64,000 nucleotides of DNA from Agrocybe praecox (lineage: Eukaryota; Basidiomycota; Agaricomycetes; Agaricales; Agrocybaceae): NCBI GenBank assembly GCA_964017145.1, contig OZ024842.1, forward strand, positions 930,001 through 994,000. Reading direction: 5' to 3'. The translations under genes were made by a program, and so were the position numbers. Each line of letters starts with the position of its first letter. Position 1 is the stretch's first letter. Below the pieces are notes generated by a model, which worked only from the letters and a program-made list of their open reading frames with translations, was not told the origin of the DNA and ran no database searches. Shown piece after piece: positions 44,003-56,800 of the stretch.

Positions 44003-45443
44003 TTAGAAAGAGGTAGTCGAGTCAACTTCAATAGTAGGCACGATGGACGCGATGAATTTGAGGAACACCACCAGGTAGAAATCGACGCGCATGCCTTCTA
44101 CCTCCTCTTCTTCTGCATTTGCAGATGGTGTATCCTTTCCTGAGCTGCTAGCCTTCCTGCTGAAAATCCACTTTTTCTTGGACGCGTCTTTCGATTCTTT
44201 CGATGACGGAGAGGCGGCACCAGAAGGGGATTTACGCGCGAGCTGTTCGGCCACGACGCTGTTGTTCATGCGTTCGATAACCTTCTTCATCACGCTGGCA
44301 TGTTTACATGGGTGCACGGAAGCGGCTTGCAATGAGGCAGAGTGGATAAATGGTTCAATCGTTACGGTCTTGTGCGCGTGGTCGGCAGAAATATCCTGGA
44401 ATATCTGTGTGGGCGTGAGAGGCGTGCCGTTCTAACGTAAACGAGAAACGATGCGTCAGAATACGTCCATCTGTATAGTAGAACGAACCTGTGTACATAC
44501 CTCGTCATAACCGATCAGCCAAACCCTTGGGGTTTGATAGTACTTGTCGTAGGTGATCATAACGTCGTACGTGCGGACTTGTAGAAGATTGTCCTTGTTC
44601 GGGCTTGAGTGCTGTTAGGCCCAAATGTAACGCGATATCTCGTAGAAACCTCACCTCTCTTCTACCAGCTTAGATGACGCTGGTTTCGGGGCAGCTGTCG
44701 CCTCATCATCCTCTTCCAGATCCTCTTCCATATCAGGGATATCATCCAAGTTCAATGTTTCCGGCACCTTTCCATCTCCCAAGGAAAGCCCAGCCATGTC
44801 GTCTACTGGGCCATCTATATCAGGTATCTCAGCAATCTCACTGTGATCTGCAGTGGATTCCTTCGACACCTTGCGGCCAGCGTGCGTTTCCACCCATTCG
44901 TCGCCCTCGGCGCTCGGGGTCGAAGAGTCAGCGAAAGAGAGCAGGCGTTCCGCATCTTCATCCGCGTCGGTATAAGCGAGCGAAGTCGCACGACGCAAGC
45001 ATGGTACACCGCGAGTGACCAGATATTGCTTGTCAGCGGGGAGGAAGTCTCTCGTCTTCGATGAATCACCTTTCTCCCTAATCCAGAGATTAATCAATAA
45101 AACATAAACCACGAAAACATAGGGGACGAACCATGTCCACACAGGGAACTTGTACACCAGAAAGTCGCCTGCTGCAACAAACTCCTCTGTATACCATTTT
45201 GATAAGAAAAAAGACGTGTCGTTAACTTGAGAGTAGACGCACCAGGCGTAATACGACCGTGTTCCTTGAATTTGCTCTCTTTAAGGACCTGGTGTGCTGA
45301 TCGGTGAGCTGATCCTGAGGTAACTGTACCAGTACTGCGCTTACTGGGCTAATATACTCGCGAACCGCGAAGAAATGGGACTGTACTGGACATCAGCACA
45401 AAGTTCGTGTACGGGCCTGCGAACACACCTGAATGGCTTGCAT
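44003..45443 (-). CDS. ATG3: Autophagy E2-like conjugating enzyme Atg3
   Basis: Transfers Atg8 to phosphatidylethanolamine during autophagosome formation, acting after Atg7. Seven exons on the minus strand: 45443-45429, 45380-45345, 45288-45243, 45186-45132, 45077-44655, 44603-44501, 44431-44003; they sum to 1,107 nt (368 residues). Motifs in order: [65 protein letters not shown], an acidic flexible region (the Atg7-interacting loop in the family), [37 protein letters not shown], and [17 protein letters not shown] with the catalytic Cys at about residue 268. It ends [19 protein letters not shown] Ser/Lys-rich insert of about 55 residues separates the active site from the conserved C-terminus. 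First exon of 15 nt. No defects are seen. Confidence 0.96.
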
Positions 45444-45843
45444 AGCGTGTTGAATGTGGTGGTAGTTAAGAAAGAATAGTTTAAGAGATTCCTCAGAAGT
45501 TGCTCGATATATGGAAATCGATCCACGTGCCCCGTTTAAATTAGCTCTGAAGAAGTACTGCGACGAAATGCCTCTTTTTGTTTTCCAACGGTAATTGTAA
45601 TCCATCTAATGTTTCAAGGGAAGATAAAGGCCTGATCCACAACGAACAATAGATTGTGTCTATATAAAACTGATTGCGGGAAAGCTAATGAGAGATAGTT
45701 CCAAAAGGCTAATGTGAAAGTATAGTCGGTAATCTAGATAGAAAGCAAGATACGTGGAATGCGTTGAGTATATGAGTACAGAAACTGGAAAGCAGGGATT
45801 AAGCGCGCTGACATCATTTAGAAAAGGTAAGAATCTTACTTGG

Positions 45844-47053
45844 TCATGATACAGAGATAGCCGCAGGTAATGATTCCAGCTGCTTCGCTTTCTTCTCTTT
45901 TTTATGTTTTTTCTCCTTCTTGGAATCCTCCTCTGAGGCATCTTTCTCTTTCTTTTCCTTCTTTTCCTTTTTCTTCTGCTTCACATCGACCTCTTCCTCA
46001 TTCTGCCTCTTCCTTTTCTTCTCGGGTTTCGTCTCTTCTTTGGCTTCCTCGATAACGATAGCCTCCTTGGCCTTTTCCTTTTTGTCCTTCTTCTTCTTCT
46101 TCTTCTTCTCCTCGCCATCAGCTGGAGCTGCCGCCTCTACCTTCATCTCCTTTTTCTCCTTCCTGTCCTTCTTTTCTTTCTTGTCCTTCTTCTTTTCGTG
46201 GGCCTCCTCCGGAACAAACATCTCTACGTCCTCCTTACGTTTCTTCTTCTCGCTCTTCTCTGACTCCTTCGATTTCTTTTCCTTCTTCTCCTTCTTGGAT
46301 TCGTCACACGTCGAGGCTTCCGAGCCTGTGGATTGCTCGGATAATTTTGTCTTTTTACTGGATGATTCCGACTATCCAAAAGGTTTAACAAAGAAAACAA
46401 CGAAGAAAATAGTAACGCACTTTCTCTTCGGTAGCGGCAGACTTGCGCTTTTTCTCGTTCTTCTGCTCCTTGGCCGGAGGAACTTCAGCTTTCTTTTCTT
46501 CTACGACGGTAGTAGGCTGCACAGCAGGCGAATTACGAGTGCTTGTACCGAGTGGGGTATCATTCGCTCCCGTAGTATTGGTTCTCTTACCCCAGCATCC
46601 ATAACCGCCTCCGTATCCTCGTCCATTACGGTTTTCATAGCCGTTATTTCCATTAGTTGGCGCAGGAGGATGGTACCATTGAGCATTTGACGTGCGTTCA
46701 GAAACAGCAGGCTTTGACGACGCTTGTGCGTGTGCTTTCGCAGGGGCTGACTGAGCAGCTTTTGGTGGAGCAGTAGAGGCACCTGCACCCTAATCGCACC
46801 AAAACCCAATCCGTTTAAAAATACTGTCGCGCGCGCATGGATAATGAGTAGCGATACGCACTGTTTTTGGTCCCTTGTACAGAGATTTTTGATATTTCTC
46901 AGCTTCACTTATACATGAAGTGTGCCCTTTGTATTCTGCGGGGGTGTTGAACGTTTTCGAGCAATCTATACAGTCGTAGCCGGTATGGCATTTCATTCTA
47001 TGCTGATCGAGCTTGGGCTTTTTGATAACGTCACTACAGCCTATATAAACCAT
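45844..47053 (-). CDS. LYAR-type C2HC zinc-finger, Lys-rich nucleolar protein
   Basis: LYAR-like proteins are nucleolar and associate with pre-ribosomal material in eukaryotes. Exons seen on the minus strand: about 47053-46862, 46789-46421, 46371-45844. The first encodes the finger region: SDVIKKPKLDQHRMKCHTGY, CIDCSKTFNTPAEYKGHTSC and ISEAEKYQKSLYKGPK, the family signature. Then comes a Gln/Ala/Pro- and Gly/Asn/Tyr-rich linker (GRGYGGGYGCWGK), then a very long Lys/Glu-rich tail with KKDKKEKKDRKEKKE-type repeats, probably a nuclear/nucleolar localisation and RNA-binding tail. The true start is uncertain: the in-frame ATG at 47053 gives MVYIGCSDV, lacking the first Cys of the expected C-x2-C, and a short first exon further upstream (ATGs near 47,080-47,090, donor GTCACAG) may supply it. 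The opposite-strand frame across the tail is an artefact. Confidence 0.85.
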
Positions 47054-47594
47054 TTAATTTAGTCAAACAATCTTATCTGTGACATTGTAAACGACTTGCC
47101 ATGACATCTATTGTGAAAAGAAAGCGTTTCCTTCAACAAATGGAAACAACTAACCATTATAAATTTCCCACTCACTGGAAAGAAACCATTTTCGATATAT
47201 ATGTCCCTTTTCTTTTGGTATACTTCTTCCGTTAAGATCGATAGATTGGTGTTGTATGTGTGAAGAAAAGAAAAGAGAGAGTATCAACCACTGTGGGAGG
47301 AGGAAAGGAAACTGAAATGCAATTATTTGGAGACGCTGGGCGCGGCACGATCGCGAAAAAAAGCTGCACGTGCAGGTGCTATTGGCTACATGTCTGATGT
47401 CAATGTCGGGCCGGTCGCTTAACACTAACAAGGGGAAGGTATAATTGCGCGGTTTATATTGCTTACATAGTGAAAAGAACATAGTCCCTATCCATATCAT
47501 AAAGCTCAAAACGAAGAAAAAGAAAAGGAGGAGAACACAGGAAACCAAAAAAGAGGAGCTATGCCAACCTGACACACTGGCAGTACTAAGTAAA

Positions 47595-48311
47595 TCATGA
47601 CATGAGCTTGATTACCCACGTCTCGTCACATTTCTTCGAAAATGGGACAAGCCTTGCGTTAGCAAACTCATCGTCTTTCTCAAGCCCTCTAAACAAGGTG
47701 CAATCTCCAAGGTAGTCGATCCGTCTTGGGAACTTCTCAGCAGTTTTATCTGCATCCAACCGCTTCCTCATCGACATTTCCACAGTCGCTTTGGCGTCTT
47801 TCTCTTTGATGATGAATCCCCACTCAGAGTCTACGAGAGGTTGCTGCAGGGCAGTGTAAACCGACATCCACACGTCCTCAACGGTGACATTGATTGGGGT
47901 GATGATGTCGATTTGCCATGGGAATGATTTGGAGATAATGCGCATGTGTTTCGTCTCTTTACGCAGAGCTGGTTCATGCCGATGGGTGAGGTATATAGGC
48001 CCATGAATTGTGGATGGCGGCTTGACTTTTGTGTCAAACCGTAGGAGGGTGGTATCATCCGCGAGTACAGGATTCAAACCAGGGTATTTTGCAGACTGTG
48101 GTTGGGTATCTAGAAAGAGGATATCTCAGTAACGTCCGTCTCCGTCAGGTTAAATTGTCAACTTACATGAGGATGAAGCGACTCGGAAATCAGGGTTATA
48201 CCAGGCCTGTGGCGGCGCTGGTTGCGGGTACACATGTGGGTACGCTCTGGGATCGCCTACGGGCTGCATGTATCTTGGAGGACCGTACCATCCTTGTCCT
48301 TGCCATGCCAT
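47595..48311 (-). CDS. DUF6699-like basidiomycete protein
   Basis: Two exons (48311-48167 and 48109-47595, 660 nt, 219 residues). The N-terminus is Trp/Tyr/Pro/Gly-rich (MAWQGQGWYGPPRYM), followed by LNPVLADDTTLLRFDTKV, PWQIDIITPINVTVEDVW, and a C-terminal region ending FSKKCDETWVIKLMS. This pattern (Pro/Tyr-rich leader, LNP-L-a followed by a short alpha/beta domain with PW-I-i) is that of DUF6699 proteins, common and multiplied in Agaricomycetes and of unknown function. The intron has canonical GTAAGT and CTAG ends. No signal peptide is seen. Confidence 0.78.
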
Positions 48312-49852
48312 TCTTGAAAGTAGTGAATAAAACTGGGCGGCGTTGAGGGCGGGAATATATTATTATATAATGACCTTCGTGCCCGCTTATATACCCTCGC
48401 AGGATGCGAAGTAGATAAGATTAACTTGTGTTCCCCATTTAGCGAAGGCGATGAATTGAAGCGACTGAGTCAAAATTGCACTGCTTGAGTCAACACCTGG
48501 GATGTTCCTCGCAACAGGATGCCACCCGTAGCATATGGTATCTGGGAAGCTGTTCTCTATCAGCCATGTCACTCAGAATTGATAGACGTGTGTAACGAAA
48601 AGATCGACCTACTCATCCATTCCTATGTGCTGAATGGTCGGTACATAGCGCCAACCGCTCAGGCTGGGTAGAGTCTATGCATAAGCGCTGAGACTTATAT
48701 GAGATGCGACTGATTCGGCGGAACGAGGTTTCATTTATAGAGAACAGAGCCGCAAGGAGCGACTCGAGGCAGAGTTATCAACGTGGCAGTGCGCAAGGCT
48801 GTAAATGTTCTGGGCGCTCTCTGTTCACGTGCACCTATGAGCGGCATCTCGGCGCCACGCAAATCCCAAAACTCCGGGCGTAGCGCGCTGCGCGTCTAAG
48901 TAATAATTTGGATGAAATCCAAGTGAAATCTATAACTTGTCTGACGAGGTAGTCAAAGCATGTTCCGTGTAATTTATATCTCACTTGATCACAGGACATT
49001 ATTGCTAGGTATACGTACAAAACTTATGCCATAAGTAAGATGCTCTGCGCAAAGGTCCTGGCAGCCCTATGGATCATGGTAAGTGCTTTAAAAGTGTGAA
49101 AGTAGGCAAAGCTTCCCGAATACTAGCGCTAAACTGTCAGAAACTATGAACAAGGAAGTATAACTGGATACAGAAGCTCCAAGCGTCCAATGAAAGGACA
49201 ATACAGTCGGTAATCTGAACTAGAAGTCGAAATGAAAATCAAAGAATAAACATTATGAGCACGATGGTATGTCGAATATTTACGCTGTACTGGGTGCATG
49301 AAGTGAAAGGCGCGCGCTCAAATCCAATAAATATAACATTCGTCTAGGCGCTTATCTGCCAGTAATCGGCTCGCTACTTTGATTGAGATATGAACAGTGC
49401 AAAACGAAGTTAACCAGGGTCCAAAGGACAGGTATTCATACAACTCTCGATAGTGCCAAAGAATGAAAGTGCTTCTCAGCCTTGAAGCAATGCAAATACC
49501 AAGCTTAAGTATTCAAACGACTCCAAGATCCAGACGACAAATCGGGTTAACACCTCTCTTGATGAAATGATACTTTTTTCTGTCCAGAAACTAATGGTAC
49601 AAGTTCAGAATAACGATGATACTACGACAATGATGATGATGATGATGATGAGTTGTGATGTCTACCGGTGAGTTGAGGAGAGAGAATCTATGGATAAACT
49701 ACGCTAAAAAAATACCGCCCGAAGTTCAGTCATAAAAAAGAGAAGATTGAATCAATGTTTTGCAACGCCAGAGATATAAAGGGCCAGATAGAAAGGCTGA
49801 AAAAATATTTTTAAAAGCAAATGAAAAATCATAGAAATGAAAATGAAAATCT
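48312..49852. other. Intergenic, no gene found
   Basis: The 5' region of the DUF6699 gene and the 3' region of the arrestin gene. Only short frames occur. A (GAT)n microsatellite lies at about 49,627-49,650. No RNA gene recognised. Confidence 0.6.
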
Positions 49853-52800
49853 CTATCGTTGAGTAACCGTCGGCGAACGCACGCGCATCTGAATGCCCTC
49901 GTCTTCTTCACTATCCTCCTCCGCCGAGCGATTCGTATCCGTACGGACGACATCACTCTCACCAGCCAAATCACTCAAAGCCTGTGCGCTCTCAAGCCTC
50001 TGCAAGATCCCAGTACCCCCGTCCTCAGTCTGAATGGCCGTAGTAGGAGTAGTACCAGAAGGCGCAGATAAATTGACTCCCGCCCTCGAAAACCTACCCG
50101 CAAGGTCCGGTTCGCTGCGAGACAAATTACCAGCAAGAGGCGAGCCGCTACTCACGCCTTCCGTGACCCTCCTCTGCCGATTCTCCGATGGCCGACTGGA
50201 AGGTTGGTGTACTGCCTCCTCGTAGCTGGGCAACCCTCGCATGCTCGAAAGAGGCGGAACACCTCCAATGAACCCACGCGACGCGATGCTGTAATCAGGT
50301 ACCTCTGATAACGCCCGATGCAGCAGAGCTGGGGTGTTAAGATCTGTGCTTGTCGTGTGGCTGCGAACAGGAATGGGGCGGGGGATGGGACTAGCTAGAG
50401 GAATATCCGAACGACGCATGGATGGAAGTTGGGATGTGGAAGCCGAGTTGGGGTGTGGCTGAAGGGTAGGCTCCATCGACTCGGTAGAAGTCGAGCCTGG
50501 CACTGTAGCCAGAGACTGCGCAACGGAGTTACTATCGTCAGCATATAAATACGCAGAGGCGCCACTGGTAGAATTGACGGGTTGTAACGGATGAAGTGAC
50601 GATTCAGGGGTCATCTGAGGAGAATGCGAATGATCTCTGCTCCTCCTATCTAGGCCTCCTTCCCTGCTGTTGGTATGACTAGGCTGAGGATGAGCGTGTT
50701 TTTCGCCCTCATGACGGTGTTTATGCCCCAGAGAAAGTGCAGTAAAAGGTTTGATCGTTGCCTTGAATAAGCTCTGGAAACTTCGCGGACCATGACCATG
50801 ATCGTGATGCGATGCTGTATCGACAGAGCTCGCAGCAGAAGAAGCGCCATGTGCCGACGATGAAGAGGACGGAAGAGGTTCGTACATATACCCTACAGCC
50901 GCTGGCCCATGTCCCGTACCAGAAGAAGGCCCAGCGGAATGACCAAACGTCGGTGAACCCGGACGAGAACCTGGACGAGAGCGATCGCTTCTTTCGCCAT
51001 CACCACTTCTCTCCGGACTTCCTGAACGACTACCAGCGCGACTAGCGACCCTGCTTCCCCAACGACTTGAAGGTCCCATAGACACATACTGCATGACTGA
51101 AGGAGGCGTCCGCACGCCTGATGGGTTTTCCCCAACCGAAGACGTGCCTACAACAGCGGTTCTCCTGAGGGGTTCATCACTCAAGCTCAGCATTAGCTCA
51201 GAGTTGACCCACTCCAGAGGCGTGGATGTGCCCGAACTAGATCCTGACTGAGGAAGTTGGTCCATGGGATGCAGACCAGTAGGTTGATAGCTCGAAGCAG
51301 AAGCGGCTGCGCCCGAAGAAGGGTGTGTAGCATCAGTAGCAGCAGCGAGAGGATCGACGTCCGTGCCAACTGCTGGACTCGAAGGCGATGCTGTCCCACT
51401 ACCCATATGATTCACCCAAGGATTGCTCACTCGTACAGTAGCAGCCTCAGGCAAGAACATATTCGCTACTCTATCTCTCACATGTGCCGTATAACTCGGC
51501 AGCTCTCTGTCTGCCTCTCCCTCGTCATCGTCCCTCTGGATATCAATCTCCCCATCGCCCCGGGCATGATGAGCACCCGCAGCAAGATGGCTGAGACCCC
51601 ACGCATCTTCATCTGCACCAGGATGCACAAGCTGGACTAATCCAACACTACGTATCATCAATCTTCTCGAAAGAAGACTGGCGTCCCTGGCTTCGTCTTT
51701 TAACCTCCCATCGAGGATGATCACAGGCAAGCTGCAGCGCAACTCGGAGATGTGGCCGTCACGATTGACAATGTAAATAGTCCATCGCATCCGATGAGAG
51801 ACGGATATTGGTTCCAGCGAATGCGATGGGGTGACGATTACAGGTGGGAAGGATGGCCCGGAGGGAGGAGTTGATGAAGATGGAGCGGATGAGCTAGACA
51901 TATACAATGGGCTATGCGAAGAAGCCGCGCCTGTAGATGAAGATGCCGAGGCGGGTTGCAAGGGAGAATGTGGGCTAGGATAACCTGGCGAAAGAGGGGT
52001 AGAAGTACTGCCGGAAGTAGCATGGCCTGATGGACCATGCATCGCAGAAAAGTACGATGAGGGAGGAACAGGCAGAGTGATATATGTAACCACATCGTGG
52101 TTTTCATACCCTTGATCCGCCTCTCTGGCCTCTTCCTCCGCTCGTGCAGAACTCGACGGACCCGCCTGGCTGCTCCCACTACCCCCTGCATCATGATGCC
52201 CTTGCGCCGAAGCAGGCCTCGATCCAACAGGCGAAGATGTCACACTGCCAACGCCATGCGACTGCCCAAAGTGAGGGTTAGCCGCTCGTGGCTTATCAGA
52301 ATCCTTGACCATCCCTCCAGCCATACTCTCCACCTCCACCGCTCTGCCTTCCACAATCTCATGTCGGGTGCTATACACAATTTTCGTGTCTTCCTGCGTC
52401 CCACTGCGCGCATACACCTTGGTAATTTCACACAGAGCACTGATAACGCTCGTTACCCGCACGCCCTTCGCCAACGGGCTAAACTTGAGTATGGCACCGA
52501 TAGAATCTCCTGCTGCCCAAGCTTTGTGCGGGAGCATGATCGCATACATAATCTTGTCCGGCCATGTATTTTCGATTTCCAGAGATTGCTGATACTCTAG
52601 AGCTTCATCGGTGAATGCGCGGAGCAGGGTGACAGAAGCGCATGCTTGCAGGTTATGTGCAAAACCTGGGCGTGATGCAACGGCACGAAGCTTGTAGGCT
52701 ACAGATGCACCTCCTAAGGCAAGTGTGGAGATAGATGAAGGAAGCGATCCGCCAATGGAAAGGTTGAATGGGAAGTAATGTTTTCCGGCCTTTAGGCTGC

Positions 52801-53828
52801 GTGAATGGCGCTTTGAAGTGCCAGCATGCTCGAGGAAGGACCAATCATGGTTGCAAATGACATAGGTGATAGAGGTGCCACTATTAATGAGGCTAAGAAA
52901 AAGTTAAGTCATTGGCAATCACAAATATGGTAAGGACTTACGATTCGTTTGCAGGCATAGGTATCCTGGCTTTGCCTCGAAACTGTAGGGTAATTTCTTT
53001 CAAGGATGTGGTTTCCGTGAGGTATAGAAACACGTGTCCGCTTAGCGTCGTAGGCTCGACATCAGGGCCTGTGCCTCTAAGAGTCAAGTATGGAGAATCA
53101 AGAATGATTTCAAGGCGAGTTTTATCTTTGTGTTGCTGGCCCATGGTACCAGGAGATACAGCTGGGGTTGAAGGATTGGTAGAAGAGATGGAAGGAGGAA
53201 GGCTAGAATTGACACCAAGCGATATTTGAGACTGTGAAAAGGAAGGCGGGGCCTGCAAAGAGCTGGAGTTAGAAGGACAGCCGGATGATGTGTTAGTGTG
53301 GGTATTGGTACGAGAGCTATGATTTAAATGGGTATTGAATGCAGTAGTAGTATTCGCGGCACGCGACGTGCTCCCCTCTGTGTTTGAAGAAAATGCAGGA
53401 GATGCTGAACTAACTATGTTGTATGCCGGCGCAGTGCTCGAGCCCTGAGATATTGGAGATGAAGCTAGATGCACGTTCTTCTCGTGGTTCTGCTGCCCGT
53501 GATAACTTTGTGATCGAAATTGTATGTGGGTGTGTGAGGAGGAATCTTTGTAGGTGTTAACTCCGCCTCGACGCTGGCGTCCTGCGTCGCTTCCTTGCTT
53601 ATGGCGTTGTGAGTCGTCGGAAGTAGAATGGTGATGAGCAGGTGCTAGAGAAGAATGGAAGTTGAGGAGGGCAGAATGTGGGGGATGCGATAAATGCGAT
53701 TGCGATGGATGGTGAGCGCTTGTCCTCGACTGATTTTGTGTGTGGACAGACTGCAACGACTGCGACGTCAATAGTGTCCGACCAAAGTCGCTGGCAACAT
53801 AAGAGGCAGAAGTCATTGCAAGGCTCAT
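49853..53828 (-). CDS. Alpha-arrestin-like protein with very long disordered regions
   Basis: Alpha-arrestins are adaptors that bring Rsp5-type ubiquitin ligases to plasma-membrane transporters. Two exons (53828-52942 and 52892-49853) total 3,927 nt, 1,308 residues; the intron is 49 bp with GTAAGT and TTAG ends. Residues 1-230 are Ser/His/Gln/Asn-rich. The arrestin-N fold starts near 235 (RLEIILDSPYLTLRGTGPDV, SLKEITLQFRGKARIPMP) and continues over the intron (HDWSFLEHAG, GKHYFPFNLSIGGSLPSS, VAYKLRAVASRPGF). An arrestin-C-like part follows (AAGDSIGAILKFSPLAKGVR). The domain is interrupted by a long Ser/Gly/Pro-rich insert between IVYSTRHEIV and SHRMRWTIYIVNRDGHIS. The last 700 residues are disordered and include GLPSYEEAVHQP near residue 1185, a PPxY-like WW-ligand. 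Much longer than yeast ARTs. Confidence 0.88.
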
Positions 53829-56800
53829 TGCTTTTATAATACGATGACACTTGAGGGATGTTGCAAGGGGAGCCTAGTCGATAGATTTTAGCCTTATTGA
53901 GGTCTCGAACTAAGAATGGAATCGAAGGGTCAGACGAAAATAAGCAGACAAGACAGATGGGGCATACAGAGTAGGTGTAGTGAAAATGATGGATTGTTTG
54001 AGACTCTGGTTTGCCCAAGCGAATGGGATTGCGCGTTGGAGATCAACCGAAGCGGGCAGATTGCCGATTCGGAAATTTTAAAGGAGACCTGTTAAAAAGT
54101 GTAAGTTTAATTGGGATATGGAACGAAGCACATTGAACATTACGAACTGCGCGAAGGGTCTCCCTTTTCAAACCCCTGATTAAAAATTATGTATGTCGGG
54201 CACCACAGCGTTCGCTATTGTGTTATAAAGCGCCCCAAAATGAGTATGATGACAAGGATGTTAGATAAGATTGCTGAGGCTGACGGCGGGGCGGGGATAG
54301 GTATGGAAGAGTGATATTGGTGCGAAGGATACGAGGGTCCTTTCGTGGTATGGATGTGGTTGATTGATGGGATACAGACCGGAATCAAACTGGAATGGAA
54401 CGATGACTCGGATATGACAATATGATACAATAAACCGAATTATTGGGGCACAGACGATGTGGACCAAGCTCGCACAAAGAAACTATGGTTCAGTCTGCTG
54501 AAAGAAACAGGATGAACTAAATTCCCATGTCAACGTAGAAAGGACATAAGTGCGTACCAGAGCCTGATACTTGTCTGGTCAATACTTTGCCACGGAAGCT
54601 TCTGGCCGGCCGTTATAAGACTACTGTCGCTGGTGAGACTTTGGAAGCGATGGATTATCTAAGATAACCGTGCACAAGAAAAAAACTTCTGTGCAGAAGC
54701 TTGTAAGTAAACTGGACAAAGAAAGGAGAAAACACGTCACATTAGACCTCCATGAAAAGAAAAGAAAAATAACTCACCGGGAAGTTTTACTTGAGAAAGA
54801 TCTTGTCACGAATAAAGACTAGGACGGTGACAACAGCTGCTGGTCGTTGTGGACGTTGTGCAGCACAATCGCGCAATTATGTTGGATAAATTTCATCCCG
54901 CCTATATAAGATCTGGGAGAGATCTCTGACGACATCACCAAGCCTGTTCATTCGATCAGATTTTTGCTCGGAACGGACCCTTCCGCCTCCCATCCAGATT
55001 AGTCTTTTGCACCATTTTTGGCAATTCATCACCTCTCTCGCCGACAAGCCTGCTCAGGATTATCTTTGGACCGCAACAAGACCAGGCTCAAGGAAATAGT
55101 CCAACCGAGCTTTCACACTAGTATAATTTAGTAGAAATCTCCAAGCGCGAGCCGTTTTTCGCCTTTCCTCGCAGATATTAAAACCTCTGCACATTTTCAT
55201 AGATTGTAAATCCTTTTGTCTGTCTTCGGCACGTGGTATGCCGCATGTTGGATTTTAACTGACCACTCGATCAATTGCTTTCGGAGGTCACCGAGTATTG
55301 CCATTGGCCAAACATAGTGTTGACGTCTATGGTCAGGTCTGTGCTCTAACAGTTGTTAATGCTGGCTTCTCTTCTCTGTCGCTACCCAAACATCCCGAAA
55401 TGTCTCCGTCTGTCGGAATGAAGGTATTTTTTGGGTCTCCAGAAAGGGCTCAATCTCCGCCGAGTTTGCTTTTCACAAAGATGCATCATGCAACAAGGGC
55501 AGTGTCTGCTCTTCCTTTTCGTTGATCTTGTATTCATCAAGTCCTGCTGATGTTGGCAGATTGATTTCACTGCACTGGAAAGTTCAGAGTACTATTATAT
55601 CTGATATTATCACTCACAACCACTACCACAACCACCACAACCCCTTTGAAGAAGTTTAAGATGTGGATATTCGGAGAGAACCTACTACACAACATACGCA
55701 GTGAAAATATATAGAATAGAAACCTTTATTCTAACTAGACATTATGTATAAAGAATGATAATCGAAATGAGAAAGCATAGCGCGAGTCTAAATCAACTTC
55801 AATGAAATTAACAAAGTTGAATGTGTGTGTGTGTTTGACTGCAAGCCCCTTGCTGTAGTAAGTAGTGTTATCCATAAGCATAACTTTATAGTATTTTGAG
55901 CTACGTCTACAAATATTTCTCCGAGTACACTTTTACGTGCTATGTTTGATGCCGGTCTGCCGTTGCTTTGCCATCACACCGGTGTAAACTCCGACTCTCC
56001 CTGTAAGACATCAACTTGTTTTGTGCCTAGTCTCAGAGTCCCAGAGACACAGTCTCTCCCAACAAATTACAATTGCATGCCCTCAAAGTATAGGAGGGCA
56101 TAAATAAATCAGTTACCTCCATGCGAACCGGCTGCATCCTGGATTTGATGCAAATGTAAATTGGACCTCACTGTAGTCGTCAACCGCAGTGAACTTTCCA
56201 GTATATTTCAAGCAATCCAAAGGTACACATCACCTCGCGGTACGTATATCATCGCTACAGAGTTCTACCTAACATCTAACCTGGGGTTCCCGTCGAACCT
56301 TCTGTTCTTTTTCTCCTATACTCGCGGAATCATCTTGAACTTTCCGTCATATTCCACTTACATTAATGTTGGACGTTTGATGATGCGCTATTTTTATCTT
56401 TTTTATACTTAGTATGTATGTTTATTCGGAACACGAATTATGTGATATATGTGTGAAAATCTTCGGGATCGAGTGGACAGAGTGCCGGCGAAAGAGGGCC
56501 AATGCAAAATCAACCTACAAAGGACAATCTATTCTTGTAAACGGTACCGGCGCGGGCTCATTCCGAAGTAATCCCGGAGTATTTCCTCATTTAGCGCCCG
56601 TGGCAGTGTCGAATGCGTGAAATGCTGACAAAGACAAAACTCGATGCAATTCAAAGTATAAAGGACTTTTGTCGTTCAGTTCACCGATAGTACCTTATCA
56701 CCGAATAAGGATCGGATGCCGTACTGCTCTGGACCTGACGAAAAGATCATCTCGGAGGACGCGCCGCAAGTTTTTTATGTGCGTTATTCTCATATCTAGT

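Noticed and set aside
45920..46690. 256-codon plus-strand Ser/Phe-rich frame
   Set aside because: It is the antisense of the Lys/Glu-rich tail of the LYAR-type gene; AAG/GAG runs read as Phe/Ser/Leu on the other strand.
47150..47575. 141-codon minus-strand frame with a hydrophobic start
   Set aside because: Lies in the LYAR promoter region, no homology recognised, Phe/Leu/Ser-rich composition from pyrimidine-rich sequence.
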